Part shown: piece by piece, positions 1 to 7,578 of the stretch
How the letters are laid out: every line of letters begins with the position of its first letter
Position numbering within the stretch: position 1 is the stretch's first letter
NCBI GenBank assembly: GCA_000961805.1
Contig: LADV01000034.1
Location: forward strand, 1 to 33,615
DNA: 33,615 nucleotides
Direction of reading: 5' to 3'
From: Peptococcaceae bacterium BRH_c23
GTDB lineage: Bacteria > Bacillota_B > Desulfitobacteriia > Desulfitobacteriales > Desulfitobacteriaceae
Program-made: the position numbers and the translations under genes
Notes under the pieces: generated by a model
The model's database searches: none
What the model saw: only the letters and a program-made list of their open reading frames with translations
Told to the model about the DNA's origin: nothing

Positions 1-60
1 TTAAAGCCGAGTTTGGCTACGACTCACGCAAAGGCGTTCGCGCCGTGTGATCGCGACCCT
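1..60. repeat. Family A foldback element, right end only
   Basis: These bases match the right arm of the complete element at 2101-2326 almost base for base (2267-2326), and also 20257-20316. The piece carries the inner arm TTAAAGCCGAGTTTGGC and the outer arm ending GTGTGATCGCGACCCT. The rest of the element should lie before the window. Confidence 0.85.
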
Positions 61-159
61 CTGCATGTCAGGGACGATGGTAGCGAGTCGTGCAAGACGA
101 ATGCAAGACGAGAGCAAGTTCGGGACGGTTCGTGACTTGCATGCACCGTGTGGAAAAAG

Positions 160-203
160 AGCCCTGTGGCAGTTCTTGGGGAGGAACTGCCATAGGGCTT
201 TTT
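160..203 (+). terminator. Strong intrinsic terminator of an upstream gene
   Basis: The left arm 160-175 (AGCCCTGTGGCAGTTC) pairs with 184-199 over 16 bases with at most one wobble, has an 8-base loop, and is followed by a T run. It most likely ends a gene lying before the window. A degraded look-alike of this hairpin occurs at about 372-425. Confidence 0.85.
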
Positions 204-258
204 ACGCTGATTCGGCACATTACGGGGGTAAGTTTTATTGTTAAAAATTGTTGACCTG

Positions 259-288
259 TTGTACAGTAATAGGAACCTGTCGTATAAT
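259..288 (+). promoter_or_regulatory. Probable sigma-A promoter of cimA
   Basis: A TTGTAC -35-like hexamer (259-264) and a perfect TATAAT -10 (283-288) are separated by 18 bases. A second hexamer, TTGACC at 251-256, is too far from the -10. Transcription from here would give a leader of about 200 nt before cimA. Confidence 0.6.
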
Positions 289-294
289 AGCACA

Positions 295-499
295 ATAAGA
301 ATTGTATTTAGATTTCCGCTGGAAGGGTCAGGCAAAGCGCTACAGGTTGGTAGGTGCCAACTACACTAAGTGGGAAAATAGGCCCGTGGCAAGTTCTTGG
401 AACATCGCCATCAGGCTCTTATTAGAACAAAACGCACTTCAACTGGACGCATTTGCTCTTCGAAGGCATAGGCTGAGTTGAAAGAAGAGGGGGAGAATA
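295..499 (+). promoter_or_regulatory. Long 5' leader of cimA with a possible attenuator
   Basis: About 200 nt lie between the promoter and the TTG start. They contain a small hairpin (GTTGGT/GCCAAC, about 345-360) and, at 372-425, an imperfect hairpin followed by CTCTTATTA that resembles the terminator at 160-203. No T-box sequence (AGGGTGGTACCGCG-like) is seen. The segment could be an attenuator or just a decayed duplicate of the terminator. Confidence 0.3.
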
Positions 500-2080
500 T
501 TGAATCAGAACCAAGGAAAAAAAATCACTGTGTACGATACTACGTTGCGAGATGGGGCTCAAGGGGAAGGGATCCATTTTTCAACGCAAGATAAGTTAAG
601 TTACGTTAAGAAAATTGCGGAAATGGGTAGTCTTTATGTAGAGGCGGGCTGGCCGGGTGCTAACCCATTGGATCAGGAATTTTTCCAACAAGCCCGCGAC
701 TTGCATTCCCCTTTGGCGCACATCGTTGCTTTTGGCAGTACGTGCAAAGTCAAGGAGTCTCCGGAGCAAAGCGATATTCTGTTAAATCTCTTGGCATCAG
801 GAGCGAAGACGATTACGATCTTCGGGAAGTCCTGGGATCTGCATGTTAGGGATGTTTTGCGGGCAAACCTGGAAGAAAATCTTCGTTTGATACGAGAGTC
901 AGTGTCTTTCTTGCTTCAACAAGGACGGGAAGTCTTCTTTGATGCCGAGCATTTTTTTGATGGTTTTAAGGAGAATCGGGATTATGCTTTGAAGTGCATC
1001 GGGGCGGCTCTCGAGGGAGGGGCGAAGACCATTATTTTGTGTGATACGAATGGAGGAAGCATGCCGGCTGAAGTAGCAAAAGGAGTCAGAGTTGTCATGC
1101 AGGAATTTAATCCCCAAGAACTTGGTATCCATGTCCACAATGATAGAGGTCTTGCAGTCGCCAATTCAATGATTGCGGTGGAAGCTGGAGTCACTCAAAT
1201 TCAAGGGACTTGGAATGGGTTTGGAGAACGGTGCGGAAATGCCAATCTAAGTACTCTCATTCCCTTATTACAGCTTACTGGGGATTACTCGGTTGTTTCC
1301 GAGGAAGCTTTGTTAAAGATCACCTCCTTTTCCCGCTACGTTGCTGAGCTTACCAATGCGCCTTTTGATGAAAAACAGCCGTTTGTGGGCCGCAGTGCCT
1401 TCGCGCATAAAGCTGGTATGCACGTAGATGCGATTCTGAAGAACCAACGAACCTTTGAACACATGGATCCTGCTGGGGTTGGAAATGAACGTCGGATATT
1501 AATTTCTGATCAGGCAGGAAAGGCGAATATATGGGAACGTCTACGTCGATTTGAACCCACTATTTCTAAAGAAGATCCACGGGTTGAGAGTGCCATGATC
1601 GAAATCAAAGAATTGGAACATAACGGGTTTCAATTCGAAGCAGCTGAAGGAAGCCTTGATCTGTTACTTCTGAAAATCCTCGGCAAGGTTCCCACACCAG
1701 CCTTTGAAGTTTTAGATTATCATGTTTGGAGTGACCCTTTGCGGGGAGAACTAGACTCAGTGGCCGTCGTTAAGGTTAAAGTGGGTCAAGATACAGTACA
1801 GATCGCTTCGGAAGGGAACGGTCCGGTTAATGCCTTAGATACAGCATTGAGACAGGCTCTCGTCAGTTTCTTCCCGATTTTGGGGCAAAGTCAACTTGTT
1901 AATTACAAGGTAAGGGTTCTGGATGGTTCGCGAGGTACAGAAGCTATTGTGCGCGTGATCATCGATACTCGACTGGAACATGAAGTTTGGGGGACCATCG
2001 GTGTTTCTAAGAATATCCTCAAGGCTAGCGCTCAGGCTCTACTTGATGCAATCAATTGGACGATTTGGAAGTATCAATAG
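500..2080 (+). CDS. cimA: (R)-citramalate synthase, CimA family
   Basis: The product is a 526-residue member of the isopropylmalate/homocitrate synthase superfamily. Such enzymes condense acetyl-CoA with pyruvate to give (R)-citramalate, the entry to threonine-independent isoleucine synthesis. Seen in the sequence: the N-terminal TIM-barrel motif DTTLRDGAQGEG (about residues 13-24), the metal-binding GIHVHNDRGLAVANS, the GERCGNANL motif, and a C-terminal LeuA-type regulatory/dimerisation domain (about 400-520). Length and motifs fit the CimA branch (TIGR00977) better than LeuA. The start is TTG, preceded by AGAGGGGGAG at a good distance. It appears to be a single-gene unit with its own promoter. 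No aconitase-like or dehydrogenase subunit genes lie next to it. A homocitrate synthase activity cannot be excluded from sequence alone. Confidence 0.88.
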   Translation: MNQNQGKKITVYDTTLRDGAQGEGIHFSTQDKLSYVKKIAEMGSLYVEAGWPGANPLDQEFFQQARDLHSPLAHIVAFGSTCKVKESPEQSDILLNLLASGAKTITIFGKSWDLHVRDVLRANLEENLRLIRESVSFLLQQGREVFFDAEHFFDGFKENRDYALKCIGAALEGGAKTIILCDTNGGSMPAEVAKGVRVVMQEFNPQELGIHVHNDRGLAVANSMIAVEAGVTQIQGTWNGFGERCGNANLSTLIPLLQLTGDYSVVSEEALLKITSFSRYVAELTNAPFDEKQPFVGRSAFAHKAGMHVDAILKNQRTFEHMDPAGVGNERRILISDQAGKANIWERLRRFEPTISKEDPRVESAMIEIKELEHNGFQFEAAEGSLDLLLLKILGKVPTPAFEVLDYHVWSDPLRGELDSVAVVKVKVGQDTVQIASEGNGPVNALDTALRQALVSFFPILGQSQLVNYKVRVLDGSRGTEAIVRVIIDTRLEHEVWGTIGVSKNILKASAQALLDAINWTIWKYQ

Positions 2081-2100
2081 GAAGGCGCCGAGAGGGCGGG

Positions 2101-2326
2101 AGGGTCGCGTCACACTTGCTCAGCCATGCGATCGTCGTGCCAAACTAGGGCTTTAAGCCGTATGCAAGCAGGCAGGGCGAAACACATGTGTTTCGGCCAA
2201 AGCGACATCCTTGTCGCATGGCCGGCGGAACACGTCCCTGTGTTCCGCCCTGCTTTATGAAAGCGGATTAAAGCCGAGTTTGGCTACGACTCACGCAAAG
2301 GCGTTCGCGCCGTGTGACGCGACCCT
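2101..2326. repeat. Family A foldback element, complete copy 1
   Basis: The ends are a perfect 15-bp inverted repeat, AGGGTCGCGTCACAC at 2101-2115 against 2312-2326. Inside is a second imperfect inverted repeat, 2133-2156 (CGTCGTGCCAAACT...) against 2268-2290. The core (2172-2253) is an outer stem GCAGGGC/GCCCTGC enclosing three hairpins: 2178-2195 (CGAAACACATGTGTTTCG), 2195-2223 (GGCC plus GCGACA/TGTCGC) and 2224-2249 (GGCGGAACAC/GTGTTCCGCC). It lies between cimA and the yefM/yoeB pair. No plausible gene is contained in it. Confidence 0.85.
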
Positions 2327-2407
2327 CTTGGGCTTAGAAAGAATGGAACACGCAAATCTTAAAAAAAGTAAATTATTTTGTTTAGATGACATACAAGCAC
2401 ATCTTGC

Positions 2408-2435
2408 TTTATTGTACAATATAATGTACAATAAA
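2408..2435 (+). promoter_or_regulatory. Probable operator/promoter of the yefM-yoeB pair
   Basis: A perfect 10-bp dyad, TTTATTGTAC and GTACAATAAA, flanks an 8-base centre that contains the -10 hexamer TATAAT (2420-2425). YefM-type antitoxins bind palindromes over their own promoter, so this is the likely autoregulatory site. No good -35 hexamer is visible. Confidence 0.55.
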
Positions 2436-2450
2436 AGCGAGGTGGATTAT

Positions 2451-2705
2451 ATGATAGCAATAAGTTATTCGACTGTAAGACAAAATTTTAAAGAATATTG
2501 CGAAAAGGCTACAAATGATTTTGAGACTATTATTATTACTCGCGAACGTGGAAAAAATGTGGTTATGATTTCGGAGGCTGAATACAATAACCTTCTGGAA
2601 AATATTTACGTGAGAAGGAACCCTAAATATTATAATGAACTCCTTAAATCCATAGAACAGCTTAAAAGTGGTAAAGGAAAGAAACGGGAATTGCTGGATG
2701 ATTAA
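2451..2705 (+). CDS. yefM: Antitoxin, Phd/YefM family
   Basis: An 84-residue protein beginning MIAISYSTVRQNFKEYCEKA. It has the Phd/YefM layout: an N-terminal DNA-binding/dimer fold (about 1-55, with ITRERGKNVVMISEAEYNN) and a flexible acidic/basic C-terminal tail that would wrap the toxin. It should neutralise the YoeB-type ribosome-dependent RNase encoded next and repress its own promoter. The start at 2451 is chosen because AGCGAGGTGG precedes it. The open frame extends further upstream into the foldback repeat, but that part has no family similarity. An in-frame ATG at 2424 falls within the operator and is less likely. It overlaps the toxin gene by 8 bp. Confidence 0.88.
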   Translation: MIAISYSTVRQNFKEYCEKATNDFETIIITRERGKNVVMISEAEYNNLLENIYVRRNPKYYNELLKSIEQLKSGKGKKRELLDD

Positions 2706-2952
2706 GATATTTTCAGATATTGCATGGAATCATTACTTGTATTGGCAAACAGAAGATAAGAAAATATTAAAAAAAATCAATGAGTTAATACGAGATATTG
2801 AAAGGAATGGGAATGAAGGAATTGGTAAGCCTGAACCATTGAAACATGAATTATCTGGATATTGGAGTCGTCGCATTACAGATGTTCACCGTTTAATTTA
2901 TCAAATTGACGTTGACAAGATTAATATAATCAGTTGCAGAAATCATTATTGA
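2698..2952 (+). CDS. yoeB: Toxin YoeB, ribosome-dependent mRNA endonuclease
   Basis: An 84-residue protein, the same length as E. coli YoeB. The residues known to matter in YoeB are at the same positions: E46, R65, H83 and the terminal Y84 (ending CRNHY). The conserved W10 is also present. In the family the toxin binds the ribosomal A site and cuts mRNA after the start codon. The ATG at 2698 overlaps the end of yefM (ATGATTAA), typical of translational coupling that makes antitoxin first. An in-frame upstream start at 2668 lies inside yefM and would add a non-homologous leader, so it is rejected. The module appears intact. Confidence 0.92.
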   Translation: MIKIFSDIAWNHYLYWQTEDKKILKKINELIRDIERNGNEGIGKPEPLKHELSGYWSRRITDVHRLIYQIDVDKINIISCRNHY

Positions 2953-2984
2953 AAAGAGCCGAGGAATTTATCCTCGGTTCTTTC
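2953..2984 (+). terminator. Intrinsic terminator after yoeB
   Basis: The stem GAGCCGAGGA / TCCTCGGTTC (2956-2965 and 2971-2980, one G-T pair) has a 5-base loop, is flanked by A-rich sequence on the left and followed by TTTC. Confidence 0.75.
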
Positions 2985-3200
2985 AATAATAATTTGACAT
3001 TGTTGGTGACCCTACCCCGGGTAGCTTGCTCTGCATAAATTGCTTTGTTTGATTCATAATAATCCAGTGTAAATAATGTTCCGGACAATAACTTCAGCTG
3101 AATGGAAAATCTCTAAACATAAATTCTCGACAGACCTCTTGAGTTGATATATTATGTATACAATATACAGAGTTAATATTATTTGGGGGAGACGTGTACT
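2985..3200 (+). other. Intergenic region before aspA
   Basis: About 215 bases of AT-rich sequence. A TTGAGT...AATATA pair with 17-base spacing (about 3139-3167) could be a weak promoter for aspA, but it is not convincing. No gene or strong hairpin is seen. Confidence 0.3.
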
Positions 3201-4604
3201 ATGCGGCAAGAAAAGGATCTAATAGGAGTCCATGAAGTTCCGGACGATGTGTATTATGGGATTCAAACACTCCGTGCGGTAGAGAACTTCCCTATTACGG
3301 GGTATCCTCCCCATGGGGAGTTAATTCGTGCGTTAGGTATGGTTAAGGGTGCAGCAGCTGAGGCGAATATGTATATTGGAAGTTTGAATCCTTCTATAGG
3401 AAAAGCAATTGTGCAGGCGTCTAGGGAACTGATCAATGGTCAGTTTAACGAGCAATTCGTGGTGGATGTAATCCAGGGTGGTGCCGGGACATCCATGAAT
3501 ATGAATGCCAATGAAGTCATTGCTAATCGGGCAATTGAGATTCTTGGTGGAAAAAAGGGTGAATACTTTAAAGTCCATCCCAACACTCATGTCAACATGG
3601 CTCAAAGCACCAACGATGTTTTCCCTACGGCAATCCGGATTGCTTGTCTGAATGTAGCCAATGATTTGCTCGAATCCTTAGACAGTTTACGCCAGGCCTT
3701 TGCAGATAAGGCTCAAGAGTTTGACGGTATTATAAAAATGGGGAGAACGCATTTGCAAGATGCCGTTCCCATTCGTTTAGGCCAGGAGTTTGCAGCGTAT
3801 GCCCACATGTTAGGGCGAGATATTAAGCGAATTAAAGAAGCGATACGATCCCTAGAAGTCATGAACATGGGCGCGACGGCGGTGGGCACAGGATTAAATG
3901 CAGATCCTAAATATATTGAAAAAGTAACTGAGTATTTGCGTGACTGGACTCACTTACCCATGCGACTAGCCGAGGATCTAGTTGATGGGACTCAAAACAC
4001 GGATGCCTTCATGGAAGTTTCAGGATCATTAAGAACACTTGCCGTAAACCTTTCCAAGATCGCCAATGACTTGCGCTTGATGGCCTCAGGGCCACGGACG
4101 GGATTAAATGAGCTAAATCTACCACCTATGCAACCAGGTTCATCAATTATGCCTGGAAAAGTCAATCCAGTGATCGCGGAAGTGGTCAATCAAGTGGCCT
4201 TTCAGGTACAAGGGAATGATTTTACCATTGGTTTAGCCTGTGGAGCTGGCCAACTAGAACTTAATGTCATGGAGCCAGTGATGGTCTTTAATTTACTCCA
4301 ATCGTTAGACATCCTGCGCAATGTGACTCGTATCTTTCGAGAACGCTGTGTCATAGGCATCACAGCCAATGTAGAGCGTTGCAGAGCGATGGTGGAAAAT
4401 AGCGTTGGTTTAGTGACAGCCATCAATCCTCATGTGGGTTATGAGGTAGCATCAAGCGTGGCCAAAGAAGCAATCCTATGTGGTCGACCAGTCTGCGATA
4501 TCGTATTGGAAAAGGGAATTCTGACAAAAGAAGAACTCGATGTGATCTTGAACCCCTATGAGATGACCAAGCCAGGTATTGCGGGTGCGGAGCTGTTAAG
4601 GTAA
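3201..4604 (+). CDS. aspA: Aspartate ammonia-lyase (aspartase)
   Basis: Converts L-aspartate to fumarate and ammonia, as a cytoplasmic tetramer in the fumarase/aspartase superfamily. Visible motifs are the N-terminal ERD/LIGVHEVPDDVYYG region, GGAGTSMNMNANEVIANRA, the TNDVFPTA block, GRTHLQDAVP, and the superfamily signature GSSIMPGKVNP at about residues 313-323, which holds the catalytic-loop serine. The length of 467 aa matches bacterial aspartases. LIGVHEVPDDVYYG and the overall pattern fit aspartase rather than class II fumarase. ATG 3201 is preferred because GGGGGAG (3185-3191) stands about 9 bases ahead. A TTG six codons upstream overlaps this ribosome site. The gene is monocistronic with a very strong terminator. 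Confidence 0.9.
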   Translation: MRQEKDLIGVHEVPDDVYYGIQTLRAVENFPITGYPPHGELIRALGMVKGAAAEANMYIGSLNPSIGKAIVQASRELINGQFNEQFVVDVIQGGAGTSMNMNANEVIANRAIEILGGKKGEYFKVHPNTHVNMAQSTNDVFPTAIRIACLNVANDLLESLDSLRQAFADKAQEFDGIIKMGRTHLQDAVPIRLGQEFAAYAHMLGRDIKRIKEAIRSLEVMNMGATAVGTGLNADPKYIEKVTEYLRDWTHLPMRLAEDLVDGTQNTDAFMEVSGSLRTLAVNLSKIANDLRLMASGPRTGLNELNLPPMQPGSSIMPGKVNPVIAEVVNQVAFQVQGNDFTIGLACGAGQLELNVMEPVMVFNLLQSLDILRNVTRIFRERCVIGITANVERCRAMVENSVGLVTAINPHVGYEVASSVAKEAILCGRPVCDIVLEKGILTKEELDVILNPYEMTKPGIAGAELLR

Positions 4605-4608
4605 AACT

Positions 4609-4658
4609 AAACAATGAAAAAAGGGGATTAAGATTTGAACCCCCTTTTTTCATTGTTT
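4609..4658. terminator. Bidirectional terminator after aspA
   Basis: A perfect 18-bp stem, 4609-4626 against 4641-4658, with a 14-base loop. The A6 and T6 runs within the stem would let it work on both strands. Confidence 0.85.
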
Positions 4659-4705
4659 CAGTGCGTATCTTAATAGGACTTGTGTTACTCTCACACTTGT
4701 CGAAC

Positions 4706-4734
4706 TTGCTTAGTAAAGGGGAAGATGCTACACT
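4706..4734 (+). promoter_or_regulatory. Candidate promoter of the DUF4321-maf-radC unit
   Basis: TTGCTT (4706-4711) and TACACT (4729-4734) are separated by 17 bases, upstream of the DUF4321 gene. The hexamers are moderate matches only. Confidence 0.35.
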
Positions 4735-4806
4735 TAAATGTAGTATAAACAAGGGTCTATGTTGACTGTTGTAAAATATTACTACTTAGTGGAAGGGGAA
4801 AGAACT

Positions 4807-5070
4807 ATGGCGGTTGGGCGCAATTCTTCGAGCACAGGTAGAACCGTCTTACTCATTTTGATTGGTGCTGCCATTGGGACTTTAGTTGGACTTGGCTTAG
4901 AAAAATACGGTATTTTTGCACCGTTTTTGAGGCCTGCCGTTATCGATATACCCTCCCATACTTACTTAGATTTCTTTTTCCTCTCGCTCTCCTTCGGTAT
5001 TCGCTTGAGTATTACTATGGCGACGCTTTTGGGGGCCTTAGGAGGATATTTGTTGTCAAGGAAGGTGTAA
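4807..5070 (+). CDS. DUF4321 small membrane protein
   Basis: An 87-residue protein with two hydrophobic segments, about residues 11-29 (VLLILIGAAIGTLVGLGL) and 62-84 (IRLSITMATLLGALGGYLL). Its N-terminus is polar and basic. Proteins of this kind (DUF4321) occur just before maf in related Clostridia. The function is unknown. ATG 4807 has GGAAGGGGAAAG upstream. The longer open frame from 4759 lacks a comparable ribosome site and is not used. It stops one base before the maf start, so it is probably cotranscribed with maf and radC. Confidence 0.7.
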   Translation: MAVGRNSSSTGRTVLLILIGAAIGTLVGLGLEKYGIFAPFLRPAVIDIPSHTYLDFFFLSLSFGIRLSITMATLLGALGGYLLSRKV

Positions 5071-5071
5071 T

Positions 5072-5728
5072 ATGCTCGTGCTTGCTTCTTCATCTCCTCG
5101 GAGGGCGATGTTGCTTCGCGAGGGAGGGTATACCTTTGAAACGGTTAAGGCTTCCGTTTCAGAAGTGCTGACAGAAGAGATTACTCCGGAAATCGGGGTA
5201 AGGCAGTTGGCAGTACGCAAAGCCCAAGCGGGTTTAACCCACTGGTTGGAATCAGGGGGAAACGCGCAGGATGTGGTGTTAGGGGCTGACACGATGGTGG
5301 TTCTAGACGGCCGAATATTGGGGAAACCTACGTCGACTGAAGAAGCGGTTGAAACACTGAAACATCTAAGTGGCAGGACTCATGAAGTTTTAACGGGAGT
5401 CTCGTTAGTTTCTGGATCGGGAAGGCTCGTCGAGGACGTGGTTAAAACCATTGTTCATTTTCGCCCACTCGAAACGGATGAAATTACGTCGTATGTAGCC
5501 AGTGGAGAACCGATGGACAAGGCCGGGGCGTATGGAATTCAGGGGGGAGCCGGGAAATTTGTCACATCTATACAAGGATCTTTGACAAATGTCATTGGCT
5601 TACCGATGGAATATCTTACGGAACAGTTGAAGGCGTGGGGGATTGGGCAGATAAATATCGCTTCACGCGAGGTGGATGATGGATTATCGGCGTTTGAAGG
5701 ATTTACCGGAGGAACTTTTGCCCCGTGA
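5072..5728 (+). CDS. maf: Maf family nucleoside triphosphate pyrophosphatase
   Basis: Maf proteins hydrolyse non-canonical or modified nucleoside triphosphates (dTTP/UTP or modified forms) to monophosphates. They were first linked to septum formation in Bacillus. The sequence has the N-terminal loop LASSSPRRAMLL (residues 4-15), GADTMVVLDGRILGKP with the catalytic aspartate, and DKAGAYGIQGGAG. The normal fold ends near LTEQLKAWGI (about residue 190). The last 26 residues are an unusual tail that overlaps radC by 53 bp and may simply reflect where the stop codon fell. It starts just after the DUF4321 stop and forms one transcription unit with its neighbours. Confidence 0.9.
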   Translation: MLVLASSSPRRAMLLREGGYTFETVKASVSEVLTEEITPEIGVRQLAVRKAQAGLTHWLESGGNAQDVVLGADTMVVLDGRILGKPTSTEEAVETLKHLSGRTHEVLTGVSLVSGSGRLVEDVVKTIVHFRPLETDEITSYVASGEPMDKAGAYGIQGGAGKFVTSIQGSLTNVIGLPMEYLTEQLKAWGIGQINIASREVDDGLSAFEGFTGGTFAP

Positions 5729-6362
5729 GAGACTTTGTCAACTAGGTCCCGAAGCATTATCAAATCGGGAAATATTGGCCATTCTTTTGCGTACCGGCAG
5801 CAAAGGAGAAAATGTTTTAACGCTAGCTGAACGGATTTTGGTCAGTGTCGGTGGACTTTCAGGGTTAGGCAAGCTAACAGTTCATGAACTGGCCCAAATA
5901 CACGGTTTAGGAAAAGCAAAGTCTGCAGAAGTGAAAGCCGCCTTAGAATTAGGGCGTCGTTCAGTCTCTGTAGATCCGATGTCGAGACCCGTGGTTAATT
6001 CTCCTCAGGATGTGGCACACATCGTAATGGAAGAAATGAGATTCCTGGATCGTGAGCATTTTCGAGTTGTTTCGTTGTCGACGAAAAATCATGTCTTGGG
6101 AATCAGCCCAGTCTCGATTGGTTCGCTCAATTCATCCATGGTCCATCCAAGGGAGTGTTTTAAAGAAGCGATCCGGCGCAATTCAAACGCCATTATTTTA
6201 TTGCACAATCATCCCAGTGGGGATCCGACTCCCAGTCAGGAAGACATTGAGGTCACGCGTCGGTTGGCAGACGGGGGAAAGATTCTGGGGATTGAGGTTT
6301 TAGATCATGTGATTATTGGAGATAATCGGTTTATCAGTTTGAAAGAGCGGGGCGTGCTGTAG
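5676..6362 (+). CDS. radC: RadC family JAB/MPN domain protein
   Basis: A 228-residue protein with an N-terminal helix-hairpin-helix region (about 20-75, [19 protein letters not shown] and [19 protein letters not shown]) and a C-terminal JAMM-type metal site [14 protein letters not shown] (H177, H179 and D190). The family was once tied to recombinational repair, but its real activity is not established. ATG ATG at 5676-5681 lies inside maf and is preceded by GAGGTGG. The family's N-terminal [11 protein letters not shown] begins right after, so the overlapping start is trusted. The stop is directly followed by a family B foldback repeat. Confidence 0.9.
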   Translation: MMDYRRLKDLPEELLPRERLCQLGPEALSNREILAILLRTGSKGENVLTLAERILVSVGGLSGLGKLTVHELAQIHGLGKAKSAEVKAALELGRRSVSVDPMSRPVVNSPQDVAHIVMEEMRFLDREHFRVVSLSTKNHVLGISPVSIGSLNSSMVHPRECFKEAIRRNSNAIILLHNHPSGDPTPSQEDIEVTRRLADGGKILGIEVLDHVIIGDNRFISLKERGVL

Positions 6363-6513
6363 CGAGGTTCGAGGTTCGATGTTCGTGGATCGAGTTGTGA
6401 ATTCGATTCTGCGAATCGAAGAACGGATTAGACTCTCAAGCTGGCTTAAATATCAATTTGCGAAGGTTGTTCGCTTCGATTCGAACCACGTACCACGAAC
6501 ATCGAACATCGAT
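6363..6513. repeat. Family B foldback element, copy 1
   Basis: The left arm is made of heptamer-like units (CGAGGTTCGAGGTTCGATG...), and the right arm ends CGAACATCGAACATCGAT and pairs with it. Between them lie the fixed hairpin TTCGATTCTGCGAATCGAA (about 6402-6420) and, further on, GCGAAGGTTGTTCGC. The orientation matches copy 3 (12056) and is opposite to the others. It fills the radC-mreB junction and happens to be open in frame with mreB. Confidence 0.8.
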
Positions 6514-6534
6514 CTTGGAAGGAGTTTAAATTTA

Positions 6535-7560
6535 ATGTTTGGTTTTAATTTTTTAAGCAGAGATTTAGGGATAGATTTAGGTACAGCAAATACAGTGGTT
6601 CATGTCAAAGGAAGAGGGATTGTTGTCCGGGAACCTTCTGTGGTGGCAATGGATATAACGACAAAGACCCCAATGGCCGTAGGGGATAGTGCTAAAGAAA
6701 TGATCGGTCGGACCCCCAGTAATATTGTGGCGATACGTCCACTAAAAGATGGGGTAATCTCAGATTTTAATGTTACCCAAAAAATGCTGAAATACTTTAT
6801 TAGCCGTGCCCTGGGAACCGAACATCCCTTTATCCGGCCTCGTGTGGTTATTTGCGTGCCTTCTGGTGTCACTCCGGTCGAGGAACGTGCCGTGAAAGAA
6901 GCTGCTATGGCAGCCGGTGCGAAAGATCCGATTATTTTAGAAGAACCTATGGCAGCAGCTATTGGCGCTGGACTTCCAGTCAGTGAACCGACGGGGAACA
7001 TGATCGTTGACATCGGTGGGGGTACAACGGAAGTCGCGGTTATTTCCTTAGGTGGAATAGTGACAAGTCGTTCGATCCGTGTGGCCGGTGATGAAATGGA
7101 TGATGCGATCATCGCTCATATTAAAAGACGATATAATCTGATGATTGGTTATCGAACCGCGGAAGCACTCAAGTTTGAAATCGGTTACGCGTACATGGCA
7201 GAAAAGGGTATGTATACAGTGCGCGGGCGAGATTTATTAACAGGTCTTCCAAAAACCATTGAAGTCTCCTCAGAGGAAATCCAAGAGGCACTACAAGAAC
7301 CGGTGATGGCTATTGTCGATGCTGTAAAATCATGCTTGGAAAAAACTCCCCCGGAATTATCGTCGGATATTATGGATCGTGGTATTATGATGGCAGGTGG
7401 CGGCTCATTACTGCGCAACCTGGACCGATTGATTTCTGATCAAACAGGCATCGCGGTGCACTTAGCGGAGGACCCGTTGTCATGTGTCGCTATAGGCACA
7501 GGACATGTCTTGGAACATGCGGAGATCCTTCGGAAAATTGCCGCCTCGCAAAAGAGTTAA
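6535..7560 (+). CDS. mreB: Rod shape-determining actin homologue MreB
   Basis: A 341-residue bacterial actin that forms membrane-bound filaments and steers the elongation machinery (MreCD, RodA, PBP2). Seen: the phosphate-1 motif [10 protein letters not shown] (about 8-17), phosphate-2 [14 protein letters not shown] (about 160), the adenosine motif region [10 protein letters not shown], and the membrane-binding hydrophobic N-terminus MFGFNFLS. Start 6535 follows GGAAGGAG at good spacing and gives the normal family N-terminus. The open frame continues 52 codons upstream, but only through the repeat element. It is first of the mreBCD genes. Confidence 0.95.
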   Translation: MFGFNFLSRDLGIDLGTANTVVHVKGRGIVVREPSVVAMDITTKTPMAVGDSAKEMIGRTPSNIVAIRPLKDGVISDFNVTQKMLKYFISRALGTEHPFIRPRVVICVPSGVTPVEERAVKEAAMAAGAKDPIILEEPMAAAIGAGLPVSEPTGNMIVDIGGGTTEVAVISLGGIVTSRSIRVAGDEMDDAIIAHIKRRYNLMIGYRTAEALKFEIGYAYMAEKGMYTVRGRDLLTGLPKTIEVSSEEIQEALQEPVMAIVDAVKSCLEKTPPELSSDIMDRGIMMAGGGSLLRNLDRLISDQTGIAVHLAEDPLSCVAIGTGHVLEHAEILRKIAASQKS

Positions 7561-7578
7561 AAATAGCGGGGGGGAATT

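Noticed and set aside
47..335. Short open frames on both strands at the window start
   Set aside because: They run across the foldback repeat and the terminator hairpin, with no ribosome sites or recognisable domains.
295..499. T-box or known riboswitch upstream of cimA
   Set aside because: No T-box sequence, specifier-loop pattern or conserved riboswitch core could be found; only small imperfect hairpins are visible.
2211..2450. N-terminal extension of the yefM open frame
   Set aside because: The added part is encoded by the right half of family A copy 1 and the operator. It has no antitoxin similarity, and a good ribosome site precedes ATG 2451.
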